Shown: positions 9,103-19,000 of the stretch, one piece after another | How positions within the stretch are numbered: position 1 is the first letter of the stretch | How the letters are laid out: each line of letters starts with the position of its first letter | Assembly (NCBI GenBank): GCA_017534965.1 | Contig: JAFXVA010000038.1 | Span: forward strand, 16,913-80,912 | DNA from: Elusimicrobiaceae bacterium | GTDB taxonomy: Bacteria; Elusimicrobiota; Elusimicrobia; Elusimicrobiales; Elusimicrobiaceae | Reading direction: 5' to 3' | Length of the DNA: 64,000 nucleotides | Notes under the pieces: model-generated | Told to the model about the DNA's origin: nothing | Seen by the model: only the letters and a program-made list of their open reading frames with translations | Databases searched by the model: none | Program-made: the position numbers and the translations under genes

Positions 9103-10383
9103 CTATTTTGCTAAACTGGCTAGCCCAAGTAAACCGGCAAGTTCTTTATCTTCAAAAGATAAACTCATTGTCGCTTGGAAGGTGCCTGTTTCAAGCATAT
9201 CATCATATCTGACACCAAAGCCAAGATTCTTTGTAGCCCAAGTGCCCGCACCGATAGATACATCCGGTTTATCAAAAAGTCTGCCATTTATAACTCTATT
9301 GCGGCCGAAATCAGTGCCTTCGCCGTAAATATAGAAATTTTTAAGAGCGTAAGCATCAGCCATATAAAAAGGTTTTAAAGATAAAACAGCACCGCCGGAA
9401 CCGCGTATCATACCGACATTAAGATCAGCCCATTTATTAAAGAACCCTAAACGAAAATCAAGTTTATTTGGTTTACCGCGGTAATCTTTGTCATTTTTAG
9501 GCATATTATCGCGATTGCCCATATCGGCAATACCGGCACGATAATACATAAAACTATTGCGCGGTAAAAATTTAATACCTAAATCTGATTCCACAAGCCC
9601 GCCGTTTGGCTGGAGTCTTGCTTCATACATCCAGAATAAACGAAATCTTGCAATTCTACCGATAAATTGTTTGGCGTCTTCGCTAACTTGGCGGACATTG
9701 GCAAGAGTATCTTTAACATCTTGAGCCATTTGTTTATCTTGAGTAAGTGCTTTAAAAAGACCATCCTCGCTATCAAGTTGGCTCATAAACTCTTTGGATG
9801 TTTGCGTAAGTTCGCTAACATTTTCCATAGAAGAAGCAAGATAAGGCCTTAAAGATAAAACAAGTTCATTTATATTGCCGGAAAGTTGCCTTAAATTTGC
9901 TAAAGTAGCATTTAGATCTTCACCAAAGTGGCCATTATCACTAATAGTTTGTGTAAAATCTTGAAGAGAACCTAAAGTCTGTGTTATCATATCGGAAACA
10001 GATAACATGCTGATACCTTGTATAGTGTCGCCTTCTTTAATAATACCGCTAGAAGCATGCCCCTGTTTAATTTGAAGATAATTTGTGCCGATTAGACTTG
10101 AAGCCGCAATAACAAACTGGGCGTCTTTATAAATTATAACCCCTTCATTGATACGAACTATTGCTAAAACTTTGCCATCAATTATTTTAAGTTCTTTAAC
10201 TTTACCGACTTCAACGCCGTTTAAACGGACATTTGATTTTGCCGGCAAACCGGAAACATCATTAAAATAAACTTTAACATCATAGCCGCTTGAAATTGTA
10301 AAATTACCAAGCATAAAGATGGAAGCCCCTAAAAGAACCACCCCTAAAAATGTAAAAAGACCGACTTTTGTTTCTGCTGTCAT
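9103..10383 (-). CDS. mlaD: MlaD-family MCE protein with a C-terminal beta-rich domain
   Basis: A 426-residue protein with one N-terminal membrane helix (about 9-29), an MCE domain (about 35-115; motif GLPAKSNVRLNGVEVGKV), a long helical/coiled-coil stretch (about 130-235) and about 190 C-terminal residues rich in alternating beta strands and Gly/aromatics that look like an outer-membrane barrel or barrel-docking domain. E. coli MlaD is only about 183 residues. It is adjacent to mlaF and mlaE, so it should be the substrate-binding part of a phospholipid (Mla-type) transporter. The barrel-like tail is an inference from strand pattern only. Confidence 0.85.
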   Translation of the reverse strand: MTAETKVGLFTFLGVVLLGASIFMLGNFTISSGYDVKVYFNDVSGLPAKSNVRLNGVEVGKVKELKIIDGKVLAIVRINEGVIIYKDAQFVIAASSLIGTNYLQIKQGHASSGIIKEGDTIQGISMLSVSDMITQTLGSLQDFTQTISDNGHFGEDLNATLANLRQLSGNINELVLSLRPYLASSMENVSELTQTSKEFMSQLDSEDGLFKALTQDKQMAQDVKDTLANVRQVSEDAKQFIGRIARFRLFWMYEARLQPNGGLVESDLGIKFLPRNSFMYYRAGIADMGNRDNMPKNDKDYRGKPNKLDFRLGFFNKWADLNVGMIRGSGGAVLSLKPFYMADAYALKNFYIYGEGTDFGRNRVINGRLFDKPDVSIGAGTWATKNLGFGVRYDDMLETGTFQATMSLSFEDKELAGLLGLASLAK

Positions 10384-10394
10384 TTTTTAACCTC

Positions 10395-10499
10395 TTAATT
10401 TCTAATTTGCATTTGTATAGGACCTTTTGAACGTCCTTCAACGAATTGCTTAACATATGGATTTTGGCTTTTCTTAAACTCCGGTGTGGGTGCGCAAAG
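10395..10499 (-). other. In-frame continuation of mlaF beyond an internal TAA
   Basis: Directly after the TAA that ends the mlaF open frame (10500-10502), the same frame stays open for 34 codons to a second TAA at 10395-10397. The encoded segment contains TPEF, NPYVKQFVEG and GPI motifs that match the usual C-terminal tail of MlaF ATPases. This indicates that the ancestral gene ended at 10395 and that the first TAA interrupts it, or that it is a sequencing error or is read through. Confidence 0.7.
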
Positions 10500-11153
10500 T
10501 TACACTTTACCTTCATAAAGCATTGCCATATTATCCGATATTTCAAAGGCGGACTTCATATCGTGCGTAATAACGACAGAAGTTACCCCTAGTTTATTTT
10601 TCAAATCTATAATAAGTTCATTGATGATTTCTGACATAATCGGGTCTAGCCCGCTGGTTGGTTCATCATATAAAATAACTTTTGGTTCGGTAGCAAGAAC
10701 GCGCGCAAGACTAACGCGTTTTTTCATACCTCCGGAAAGTTCCGAAGGGCGTAAATGCTCTATACCCTTTAAACCGACTAAAGCAAGTTTTTCTTTTGCA
10801 ATTCTGGCATATTCCGATTTTGGTGTATCAGTTAAATATTTTAGGCCGAAAACAACATTTTCCCCAACACTTAAAGAATCAAATAAAGCCCCTTCCTGAA
10901 AAAGATAACCAAAACTCCTTCTAAGTTTTGCTAATTCCATTTGTTTTTTAATATGGGTTATATCTTTATTATTAAATAAAATTTTCCCGCCGTCAGGTTC
11001 AAGCAAACGGATAATGCACTTAATTAAAGTGCTTTTGCCTGTTCCGCTGCCACCGATAACAGCCAAAGTTTTGCCTTCTTCTATTTTAAGATTTACGCCC
11101 CTTAAAATATGTTTTGGCCCGAAATGTTTTTTTAAATCAATAATTTCTATCAT
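10500..11153 (-). CDS. mlaF: Mla ABC transporter ATPase, C-terminally shortened by an in-frame TAA
   Basis: A 217-residue ABC ATPase that would drive phospholipid transport with MlaE and MlaD. Walker A GGSGTGKST (about 34-42), signature LSGGMKKR, Walker B VILYDEPTSGLDP and the switch histidine (VITHD) are all present, so the catalytic core is complete. The frame ends after EGKV at a TAA, whereas the next 34 codons (to 10395) encode the conserved family tail (see separate entry). In E. coli the MlaF C-terminus contacts MlaB; none is seen here. Gene order is mlaE-mlaF-mlaD on the minus strand. Confidence 0.88.
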   Translation of the reverse strand: MIEIIDLKKHFGPKHILRGVNLKIEEGKTLAVIGGSGTGKSTLIKCIIRLLEPDGGKILFNNKDITHIKKQMELAKLRRSFGYLFQEGALFDSLSVGENVVFGLKYLTDTPKSEYARIAKEKLALVGLKGIEHLRPSELSGGMKKRVSLARVLATEPKVILYDEPTSGLDPIMSEIINELIIDLKNKLGVTSVVITHDMKSAFEISDNMAMLYEGKV

Positions 11154-11155
11154 TT

Positions 11156-11932
11156 TTATAACCCGATTGAATTTAAAATTGCCGTTAAGAAATAATCCAT
11201 AACCAAAATTAAAACCATACTAGTAACAACCGCTTGGGTTGTGCTTTTACCCACCCCTTCGGCCCCGCCACGCGTCCATAAACCTTTATAACAACAAACA
11301 ACACCTATCATAAAAGCAAAGAAACAAGACTTAATAAAACCATGCATTAAATCATCAACCCCAATATAAGTTGTTATATCGCTTATATAAACATTGCTTG
11401 CAACCCCAAGAGAATTAACACTAACCAAAAAGCCACCAAACATACCTGAAAAATTAGCACATAAAGTTAAAACCGGTATAGCAATCATAAAAGCAATTAT
11501 ACGCGGAATAACAAGATATCTGATAGGATCTGTGCCAAGAGTGTGCAAAGCATCAATTTGTTCTGTTACCTGCATGGTGCCGATTTCTGCCGTAACAGCA
11601 GCACCCGCACGCCCTGCCACTACAAACGCTGTTAAAACAGGGCCAAGTTCTCTAACTAAAGAAAAGCCGACGAGTGTGCCAATATACAGAGGTTCGCTTA
11701 AAATATTACGCATTGTTGTTCCTGCCTGTAAAGCAAGAACCATACCCGTAAATAAACTTGTTAAAGTAGCAACCACCAAAGATTCTACACCGATTTTTGT
11801 TGTCTGCTGCATTGTTTGGCTAAATTCCAAGGGTGATTTAAACAGCCAAAACACGCAAGAAGAAACCATACTTGAGGCCTGCCCAAGTTGTGTAAAAAAT
11901 TTTATAAGTAATCTACCAAGTGCTTTAAACAT
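11156..11932 (-). CDS. mlaE: Mla ABC transporter permease
   Basis: A 258-residue integral membrane protein of the MlaE/YrbE permease family with about five to six membrane helices and the conserved RELGPVLTAFVVAGRAGAA region followed by TEIGTMQVTEQIDAL. It should form the channel of the Mla phospholipid transporter with the MlaF and MlaD genes directly downstream (2 bp gap to mlaF). It overlaps the alanine racemase gene by 8 bp. Confidence 0.93.
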   Translation of the reverse strand: MFKALGRLLIKFFTQLGQASSMVSSCVFWLFKSPLEFSQTMQQTTKIGVESLVVATLTSLFTGMVLALQAGTTMRNILSEPLYIGTLVGFSLVRELGPVLTAFVVAGRAGAAVTAEIGTMQVTEQIDALHTLGTDPIRYLVIPRIIAFMIAIPVLTLCANFSGMFGGFLVSVNSLGVASNVYISDITTYIGVDDLMHGFIKSCFFAFMIGVVCCYKGLWTRGGAEGVGKSTTQAVVTSMVLILVMDYFLTAILNSIGL

Positions 11933-13067
11933 TTGCTATTCTGGGTATCCTTGTATTAAGTAATGTTAAAATTTCATAATCAATAGTGCCGGCAATTTTA
12001 GCGTGGTCCAAGGCAGAAATTTTTTGTCCTTTTTGCTCGCCAATTAAAACCACCGGACTGCCAACTTTAATATCGCCAAGTTTAGTTATATCCACCATTA
12101 ACATATCCATAGTGATATTGCCTACAACAGGGCATTTTTTACCTTCTATTAAGACCTTTGTTTTGTTGCCAAGGCATCTTAAAAAGCCATCCCCATACCC
12201 TATAGGTATTGTGGCAATTTTTGAGGGCTTTTTGCAACAATGCTTGCGGGAATAACTGATACAAGCCCCTTTTCTTACATCTTTAATAAAAACAATTCTT
12301 GAGTGTAAGGAAAAAAGAGGTTTATAACCCTTTTCAAGCCCATAAGCAAGGTGGCCAAGGCGCACCATATCAAAAGAGAAATTTGGATAATTTACAAAAC
12401 CGCTTGAAGCACTTATATGGGCAAGCCCTGTGTTAAGCCCTTCGGCTTTTGCTTGGGAAAGAAATTCTTTAAAATATTCAAGCTGTTGTTTAGTATATTT
12501 TCTATCCTCGGCACTTTTGCCGTCTGCACTTGAAAAATGGGAAAAGCAACCTTCCACACAAACATATTTACCGCCTTTATTTAATACACGCAAAATTTCA
12601 AGGGCAGCCGGACGTCTTGAGCCAATACGCCCCATACCTGTTTCCTGTTTAACATGGCATTTGGCGGTAATTTTTAATTTTGTTGCAAGATTAACAATAA
12701 ATTTTGCTGCCCGCACACTTGCCACCGTAACAGATAAATTATTTTTTAAAGCATATTCAAAACACTCAAAAGGATAAATAGAACCAAGCACCAAAATAGG
12801 CATTGTTATACCGATATTTCTAAGGGAAATACCTTCTTCAATAGAAGAAACGGCAAAGGCATCACAAAGATTATTCTTTTGTGCGTAAGTGCTAATTAAA
12901 TCTGCCCCATGGCCATAAGCATTGGCTTTAACTAGAAGCATAATTTTGGGGACAATAGTTTTGTGCTCACAAATTGCTTTTGCTTTTAAAAGATTCTCTT
13001 TTAAAGCTGTTAAATTAATTTTGGCATAAGTCGGTCGCAAAAGCGGCAGGGGTTCTTGTTTAAGCAT
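11925..13067 (-). CDS. alr: Alanine racemase
   Basis: A 380-residue PLP enzyme converting L- to D-alanine for peptidoglycan. The PLP lysine is Lys47 in LLVKANAYGHG, and the second-domain catalytic region contains ISYSRKH and IPIGYGDGF, the latter followed by GNITMDMLMVDIT, all family hallmarks. Length is standard. It lies 3 bp downstream of dnaB and overlaps mlaE. Confidence 0.94.
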   Translation of the reverse strand: MLKQEPLPLLRPTYAKINLTALKENLLKAKAICEHKTIVPKIMLLVKANAYGHGADLISTYAQKNNLCDAFAVSSIEEGISLRNIGITMPILVLGSIYPFECFEYALKNNLSVTVASVRAAKFIVNLATKLKITAKCHVKQETGMGRIGSRRPAALEILRVLNKGGKYVCVEGCFSHFSSADGKSAEDRKYTKQQLEYFKEFLSQAKAEGLNTGLAHISASSGFVNYPNFSFDMVRLGHLAYGLEKGYKPLFSLHSRIVFIKDVRKGACISYSRKHCCKKPSKIATIPIGYGDGFLRCLGNKTKVLIEGKKCPVVGNITMDMLMVDITKLGDIKVGSPVVLIGEQKGQKISALDHAKIAGTIDYEILTLLNTRIPRIANV

Positions 13068-13070
13068 AGT

Positions 13071-14465
13071 TTAAAGAGGTATAACTTCCCCCTCCTCTAT
13101 AGGAATATTCACATTTTCAGGTTGGGGATTGGTAAACAAAGTATATTCGCTTATCCAATTCAAGTCCACATCACCGACAGGGCCGTTGCGTTGCTTTGCA
13201 ATAATAAGAGTGGCTTTTCTCTTTAAAGCTTCATCATCACGTTTATAATAACCTTCTCTGTGTATCAAAGCAACGACATCGGCATCTTGTTCAATAGAGC
13301 CGGACTCTCTTAAGTCAGAAAGTTGCGGCCTGTTATCTGTTCTGCCTCTATCTTCTGTTTTTCTGTTAAGTTGGGATAAAGCCATTACGGGAACATTTAA
13401 GTTTCTGGCAAGTTCTTTTAACATTCTTGAAATTTCGGAAACTTCTTGTTGGCGGCTTTCCACTTTTTTGCTTGCCCCGCGGATAAGTTGCATATAGTCA
13501 ATAATTATAAGGCCAAGTTCCTTGCCTTGTTTTGCAAGTTCATTTGCAAGACGGCGCGAACGCACGCGGATATCGGTTATGCTTAAAGCCGGAGTATCAT
13601 CAATATATAAAGAGGCCTGGCTCAAACGTTCAATTTCGCTTGCTAAATCTTTCCAGCGTTCCTTTTTAAACATACCGGAATTTACCAAGTGCAGTTCCGC
13701 CATAGCAGCAGAACACACCATTCTTTGATAGATACTATGACGGCCCATTTCAAGAGAGAATATAGCAACCGGCACATGAGCATTAACCGCTGCGTGATAA
13801 GCAATATTTAAAGCCATGGCAGTTTTACCCTGGGAAGGACGGGCCGCTAAAACAATTAAATCTGATTTTCTAAGACCGCCTGTTTTCATATCAAATTGAG
13901 TAAAACCGGTTGGCACACCTTTAACGGGGTTTTTATCTCTGATTAATTTTTCAATTTGTTCACTGACTTCTTCGGCAAGAACTTTGGAAGAAACAAAACC
14001 TTTTATTTCTCTTTTTTGACTCAAAGCAAAAAGTTTAGATTGGGCATCATCTATAAGAGAATAAGGTTCTTCTTCCTGGTTATAACATTTTTCAATAGTA
14101 TTAGTGGAAATATTTATTAACTCTCTTACTAAAGCTGTTTGGCGCACAATATTTGCATAATGTTCCACATGGGCTGCGGTGGAAACTTTATCCATAAGTT
14201 CGCTTAAATATTTTTCTGCACCGACTTGTGCAAGAAGCCCGGTTCTTTTAAGTTCTTCTATTACGGTAATAAGGTCAACGGCCTGCCCGCGCGAAGCAAG
14301 TGCCGTCATTGCCGAAAAAATTTGTTTATGGGCGGATTTATAAAAATGCTCCGGCTGTAAAATATCCATTGCTTTTTCAAGAGCTTCGGCCTCAATTAGC
14401 ATAGAGCCAAGAACGGCCATTTCCGCATCTAGGGCTTGTGGGGGTAATTTTTGGTCTGCGGGCAT
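13071..14465 (-). CDS. dnaB: Replicative DNA helicase DnaB
   Basis: A 464-residue hexameric helicase that unwinds DNA at the replication fork. An N-terminal DnaB domain (about 5-110) is followed by a linker and a RecA-like C-terminal domain with Walker A RPSQGKTA (about 209-216) and Walker B LIIIDYMQLI. The conserved DLRESGSIEQDAD motif is intact. I see no intein or insertion. This is the first gene of the minus-strand run starting here, with a CTCCTAT-complement (AGGAGG) ribosome binding site. Confidence 0.96.
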   Translation of the reverse strand: MPADQKLPPQALDAEMAVLGSMLIEAEALEKAMDILQPEHFYKSAHKQIFSAMTALASRGQAVDLITVIEELKRTGLLAQVGAEKYLSELMDKVSTAAHVEHYANIVRQTALVRELINISTNTIEKCYNQEEEPYSLIDDAQSKLFALSQKREIKGFVSSKVLAEEVSEQIEKLIRDKNPVKGVPTGFTQFDMKTGGLRKSDLIVLAARPSQGKTAMALNIAYHAAVNAHVPVAIFSLEMGRHSIYQRMVCSAAMAELHLVNSGMFKKERWKDLASEIERLSQASLYIDDTPALSITDIRVRSRRLANELAKQGKELGLIIIDYMQLIRGASKKVESRQQEVSEISRMLKELARNLNVPVMALSQLNRKTEDRGRTDNRPQLSDLRESGSIEQDADVVALIHREGYYKRDDEALKRKATLIIAKQRNGPVGDVDLNWISEYTLFTNPQPENVNIPIEEGEVIPL

Positions 14466-14625
14466 ATAATATCCTCCTATAAATTTAATACAAAAAATCT
14501 TTTAGCACCCAAAAGGGGCTACTTTCTATTTTACTATTTTAAAGGCCATAATTATAGTCTTTTAGGAAAATTCTTTTTATTTATCTGCGCTCCTCTCACA
14601 AAAGGGAAGGAAAAGATATTAAAAG

Positions 14626-14640
14626 ATAGCCCAAAAGCCG
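14626..14640. repeat. Dispersed 15-bp repeat, copy 1
   Basis: ATAGCCCAAAAGCCG occurs here and again at 34370-34384 in the same orientation, followed in both by A/T-rich AGnAAAAA. Both copies lie in the 3' flank of a minus-strand gene. Function unknown. Confidence 0.5.
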
Positions 14641-14649
14641 TAGTAAAAA

Positions 14650-14678
14650 AATACCCCTACTATAAAAGTAGGGGTATT
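14650..14678 (-). terminator. Intrinsic terminator
   Basis: Perfect 11-bp stem (AATACCCCTAC with GTAGGGGTATT), 7-nt loop, followed on the minus strand by a run of seven T. It lies 17 bp after the stop of the secreted-protein gene ending at 14695. Confidence 0.85.
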
Positions 14679-14694
14679 TTGTTTTCTAAAGGAT

Positions 14695-15885
14695 TTATTT
14701 TTTGATAACAATCTTTTTGCTTAAATTAAGATTTTTACCCAAAAGTCTTACGAAATAAATTCCGTTTGAAACAGAAGGAACATAAATAGTAGTATTATTG
14801 GAATTGAGATTTCTTCTCTGAATCATTTTGCCGGAAATATCATAGAGTTCATAAGTAGTTTGGGCGGGATTTATGGAATCTTCAAGTTCAATATTAATTA
14901 AATTATTGTTCCAAGTGATTTTGGCTGCATTATTTAAAGTATAATCATCTACAGCGACATCTAAATAATTATTTTCTACTTTTAATTTGAACCATTTAAA
15001 GAAGATATATTGTCCTTCCCACCAATATTCACTGACATTATAAGTAAGGACTAATAATTGTAAGTAATTACCGCTTTTAAGAGTATAAAGAGTATTACCG
15101 CCGGCGTTTACATTTTCTGTATCTTTATAATAAGTGGTAAACTTATCCATATCATAAAATTTATGCCAAGGAAGGATTGGTTTAACTAAAGTATCTGTAT
15201 AGGAAGTGTTAATATAGCCTATTGCAGCAGGAGAATCCGTTACCGTTTGGAAAGATTCAAATTCCACCTCTCTTGCAGGATTAGCACTAGGATCGCTACT
15301 TATATTGATAGCCAATGCTGCTAAAGCACTTTGGTCTTCTTGATAAACAATATCGTTAGGAATAATATTTTCCACATCTGTAAATTCTAAATCAGGCAAA
15401 AGATAAAGACCGGGAACATTTAATTGTTCTGTAACACTTGCAAATGGAGAATTAGAATCCATTCTGTATTTAATCATACCGCAAGTGCTATTAGCATAGC
15501 CCTCTTCCCAAGTTCCATTATTGATTACGCAAGTATTTTCAGCCGGGGGATTTTCTAAATCAGAGCTAAACTCATGCCAGAAATATACGCCTTGGGCATC
15601 GGCTGCTTTACCTGTTTTGATAATCTGTCCGTTTTTAACAAGAGCATAATTAGAATTTTTTAAAATTTCTTTATTTAGAAGAACAGCTTTAACAGCTTCT
15701 GTAATTTGTTTGTTTATAAAAGCTTGTTTTTGTTGTTCTGTTTGATTAGTATTAAGTGTGCTTAATTCTTGTTTTAGTTGTTTAAACTGCGTTGGATTTA
15801 CTTTATAAAGTTCTTCTTTAGTAAGTGTTGCATTTAAACCAACTGCAAAAGAAACAAGTGCCAATACAGCAATAGTTTTTTTCAT
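14695..15885 (-). CDS. Secreted protein with type IX-like C-terminal sorting domain
   Basis: The ATG at 15883-15885 has a GGAGGA ribosome binding site and gives 396 residues with a clear signal peptide (residues 1-20); a start at 15912 would add nine non-signal residues. The central part is unrecognised, with a few cysteines (CVINNGTW, STCGMI). The last 75 or so residues have the pattern YELYDISGKMI ... SNGIYFVRL ... KKIVIKK, resembling the Por/type IX secretion C-terminal sorting domain. A similar tail is found in the protein at 40472-41332. No type IX secretion component is visible in the window. A sigma70-like promoter lies at 15915-15943. Confidence 0.75.
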   Translation of the reverse strand: MKKTIAVLALVSFAVGLNATLTKEELYKVNPTQFKQLKQELSTLNTNQTEQQKQAFINKQITEAVKAVLLNKEILKNSNYALVKNGQIIKTGKAADAQGVYFWHEFSSDLENPPAENTCVINNGTWEEGYANSTCGMIKYRMDSNSPFASVTEQLNVPGLYLLPDLEFTDVENIIPNDIVYQEDQSALAALAINISSDPSANPAREVEFESFQTVTDSPAAIGYINTSYTDTLVKPILPWHKFYDMDKFTTYYKDTENVNAGGNTLYTLKSGNYLQLLVLTYNVSEYWWEGQYIFFKWFKLKVENNYLDVAVDDYTLNNAAKITWNNNLINIELEDSINPAQTTYELYDISGKMIQRRNLNSNNTTIYVPSVSNGIYFVRLLGKNLNLSKKIVIKK

Positions 15886-15914
15886 ACTTCCTCCATTAGA
15901 AACAATATACAAAT

Positions 15915-15943
15915 ATTCTAACTTTACTAAGCAATTTTTGCAA
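15915..15943 (-). promoter_or_regulatory. Sigma70-like promoter for the secreted-protein gene
   Basis: On the minus strand TTGCAA (15938-15943), a 17-bp spacer, then TAGAAT (15915-15920), about 30 bp before the start codon at 15885. Confidence 0.6.
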
Positions 15944-15955
15944 TAGTATTTTGTG

Positions 15956-15972
15956 CCTATATCAGATATAGG
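15956..15972. repeat. Operator-like palindrome upstream of the promoter
   Basis: CCTATATC-A-GATATAGG, a perfect 8-bp inverted repeat with one central base, 13 bp upstream of the -35 box at 15938-15943. It could bind a regulator; no terminator T-run follows. Confidence 0.4.
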
Positions 15973-16002
15973 ACTTTAGACCTAGCCTCTCTCGTAAAAA
16001 TT

Positions 16003-16034
16003 AAGAACCCCATGTTAATTAACATGGGGTTCTT
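16003..16034 (-). terminator. Intrinsic terminator of the giant pseudopilin gene
   Basis: A perfect 32-nt palindrome (arms starting AAGAACCCCATGTT) located 22 bp after the stop codon at 16057; on the minus strand it is followed by AATTTTTAC. Paired arms are GC-rich at the outer part and AT at the tip. Confidence 0.8.
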
Positions 16035-16056
16035 GAGCTTTAATTAAATACTTTAT

Positions 16057-19000
16057 TTAGTTACCTGGGCAATACTGCGGGTCGCTAGCAGTAACTGTAT
16101 AACATTGCGTTTCTCCATGGGCAGAGCAGGTAGATCCCGTAGTGTAACTACCACAAAGCCATATATTCTGACTATTCAATACAGGCCTGCCATCCCCGCC
16201 TTCACAATAGAAGTTACAATAACCTATTCTGCTTCCACCTAACCAAACTTCATTGCTTAAAGTAACGGCCGTTTCTTGATTGTTTGAATTAATTATTATT
16301 GCATTTCCAGAATTTTGGGTAGTAGAGAATGTTGCTTTAACACCATAATTTGTGTCCCCTCCAGCAGTTCCAGCAAACATTGGATGATTAGAGAGGGTAT
16401 CTTTATATTCGCATCTACAAGCATCATTACACCAGAAGGTATTTGTCGGGCAGGTAGGTTTGCAAACACAATCATTTATACCTTTTCCACCTGAAGTGGA
16501 AGGATCACACCCTTGTAAAGTGCTTAAGCTAAAGGCAACACCTGTGCATTGACATGAGCCATTAACCATAACAAAACCATTTTGACATTGGCATCTAGAT
16601 TTATTTGTTTTATTATCAAATAGCCATACAGATCCCGGAGGGCATTGTTGACAGGAAGCTAATCCCTCTGTAGTTCTTCCATCTACGTTTTGATAATAAG
16701 CTTGCTCAAAATTACTATCTACAAAATGCTGGTTATACGGACATTTACAAGATGAATTCATTATCTGCTCTCCGCCAACTAATTTAACTAAATATCTAAT
16801 AACATCACCTGTATTATCAACTGCACCTACAGGACATTTACAAGATGTATAACCACCGGCATTATCATTCCAAGAAGTCATATCAACTCGCATAATATCA
16901 CTACAACCATTACAGTTAGGAACAATTTGTGAGGTCGGTTGAGGGCATTTTACACATTTGCCACCTTCTATACTTGCGTTCCAAGTGGTGCCGGACGGGC
17001 AGCAGGTATTATTATTAAGATCTACTCCGTTAGGGCAGCAAGCAGAAACTGTTGCGCCATCTTGCGCATAAAGTGTCGTGCCAGATTTACATACGCATTT
17101 ATTATCTATGACACTCCATTCTGTCCCGGCTGTAAGACATTTACACACATCTTCTCTCAGACTTAGAGAACCTTGTGTTACTCTTGACTCTTGTCCGTCA
17201 GCAGACAAAGGATCCCCTAGACCGTTTGGAGCAGTGCCTACAGGGCAGGCACAAGTTGTGTAAGCATAATAATAATCATTCCAAGAACCTATTTCTTTAG
17301 GGCTAGGGCAGGACTTACATTGACTATCTTCCGTATCATACCATTGAACATCCGGGTTAGGACATTTAGAACATTTGCCAAGAGCTTCAGACCAATAAGG
17401 TGCTGAAGACGGACAGCATGTTTGATCTGCTGTATTATAAGCAATATTAATACCGTTTGTTGTTTTACCGCAACAAGCTTGAGAGTTGTTTGGAGCAATA
17501 TCTCCGGCAGGGCAACATCCGTTTACTAGTGAACTTGCAGAACCATAAAACGTTTCTACCATTCCAGGAGCGCATAAACAACATTCCACCCCTTGTGTTG
17601 TGCAGCAACTGGGATTAAAAATTCTACCTGCTTCGCAAGAACATTTATTTGGATTCCAAAGTGGAGACCACTGAAAATGTTGACGTGAGTCTGAAGTATG
17701 ATGTTCACTTTCACATTGATTGCAAGCACACGGATCCTTTTCATAATCATTACTTTCACAAGCACAACCCTGTTGCTGTGACCAAATAGCACCATTGTCA
17801 CAAGTACAAATAGTTTGTCCAAGGAGGTTTACGCTTATATTATCACAAACTTCTGATGAAGGGGCTACGATACATTCACCGCCACTATAAATTAGGCCTT
17901 CCGGACAAACAGAACATCTTGGGCCGGCAGGTGTATTTATGAAGTGAATTTGATTATCTATAATAAAATCTTCATTAACTTCATTGGGACAACATTGTCC
18001 GGCAACAGAATATTGACCTTCTGGGCAAGCATGGCAAGCACCGCCGTATTCATATTCTGTAGAAAGACAAAGATGACATGTATTTCCCCAATAATGAGGT
18101 TTATTTGTAGGACAGCAATATCCGCTTTCACTATCAATCTTAAATCCATCAGGACATTGGCAAATACCATTTACCCAAACGCTGTTAGGATCGGTGCACT
18201 GACAATGACCTAAAACTGCAGAAATTCGAGTTTCCGGACCTGAAGAAGTGCCTAAACCTAACAATTCAAGGAAGCTCTGCCACCAAGAAGGCGGTTCAGG
18301 ATCTTGAACTTCTTGAGACCCTACAGGGCAAGAACAATTAGAATAACCAAAAGAGGGATCATTGTTCCATTTAGGGACTTTCGGGTATTCGCAATCTTGG
18401 CATTGATCTTCTTGAGTCCAAGTTTGTTGTGGATTAGAACAAGCACCGCAACCGCCAATTTCTGCCTGTAAATTACTAAAATCACTGCTCAAGGTTGATA
18501 AAGAATAATAGTATTTTGTTGAACAGCACTGCGCATTTGGTGATTCCGGGTTAAATGCGACATTACTATTACAACAGAATCTTTCCGCAGGATTTGCATT
18601 AGAAGTCCAGAAATGTTCATCAAACCTGCTACTTGACATCCCGCTAGAAGCTTCAGTTTGACAACAATAACCACTATCACCAATTGTAGTATTATCTACA
18701 AAACCATGATCTGCAAATTCAAAACCGCTACTACAATCACAATAGCCGTTAATATCACTCCAATTTCCAGGCATAGGAAGATATATTTGGGTATTACTTA
18801 CATTTCCATTGGCACCATTACCACCATTGCTAGAGCTGGGAATAACGGTATGGTTATTTATATAAGGTGTAAGCCAATCACTGCTGGGAGCTTGCCAGGT
18901 TGAATGGGTTAAAGTGCATTCACAAATATCTGTTGTAGTAGCAAGAGGTGTGCTAGCACCGGTTGATTCTGTTCCTGTAGGGCAGGTACATAAAGCATAA

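Noticed and set aside
10304..10546. 80-aa minus-strand reading frame overlapping the ends of mlaF and mlaD
   Set aside because: It runs in a different frame through the conserved mlaF tail and the mlaD start; those two are clearly coding, so this is a shadow.
11394..11963. 189-aa plus-strand reading frame
   Set aside because: It lies antisense within mlaE, which is well conserved; its composition is that of an antisense shadow.
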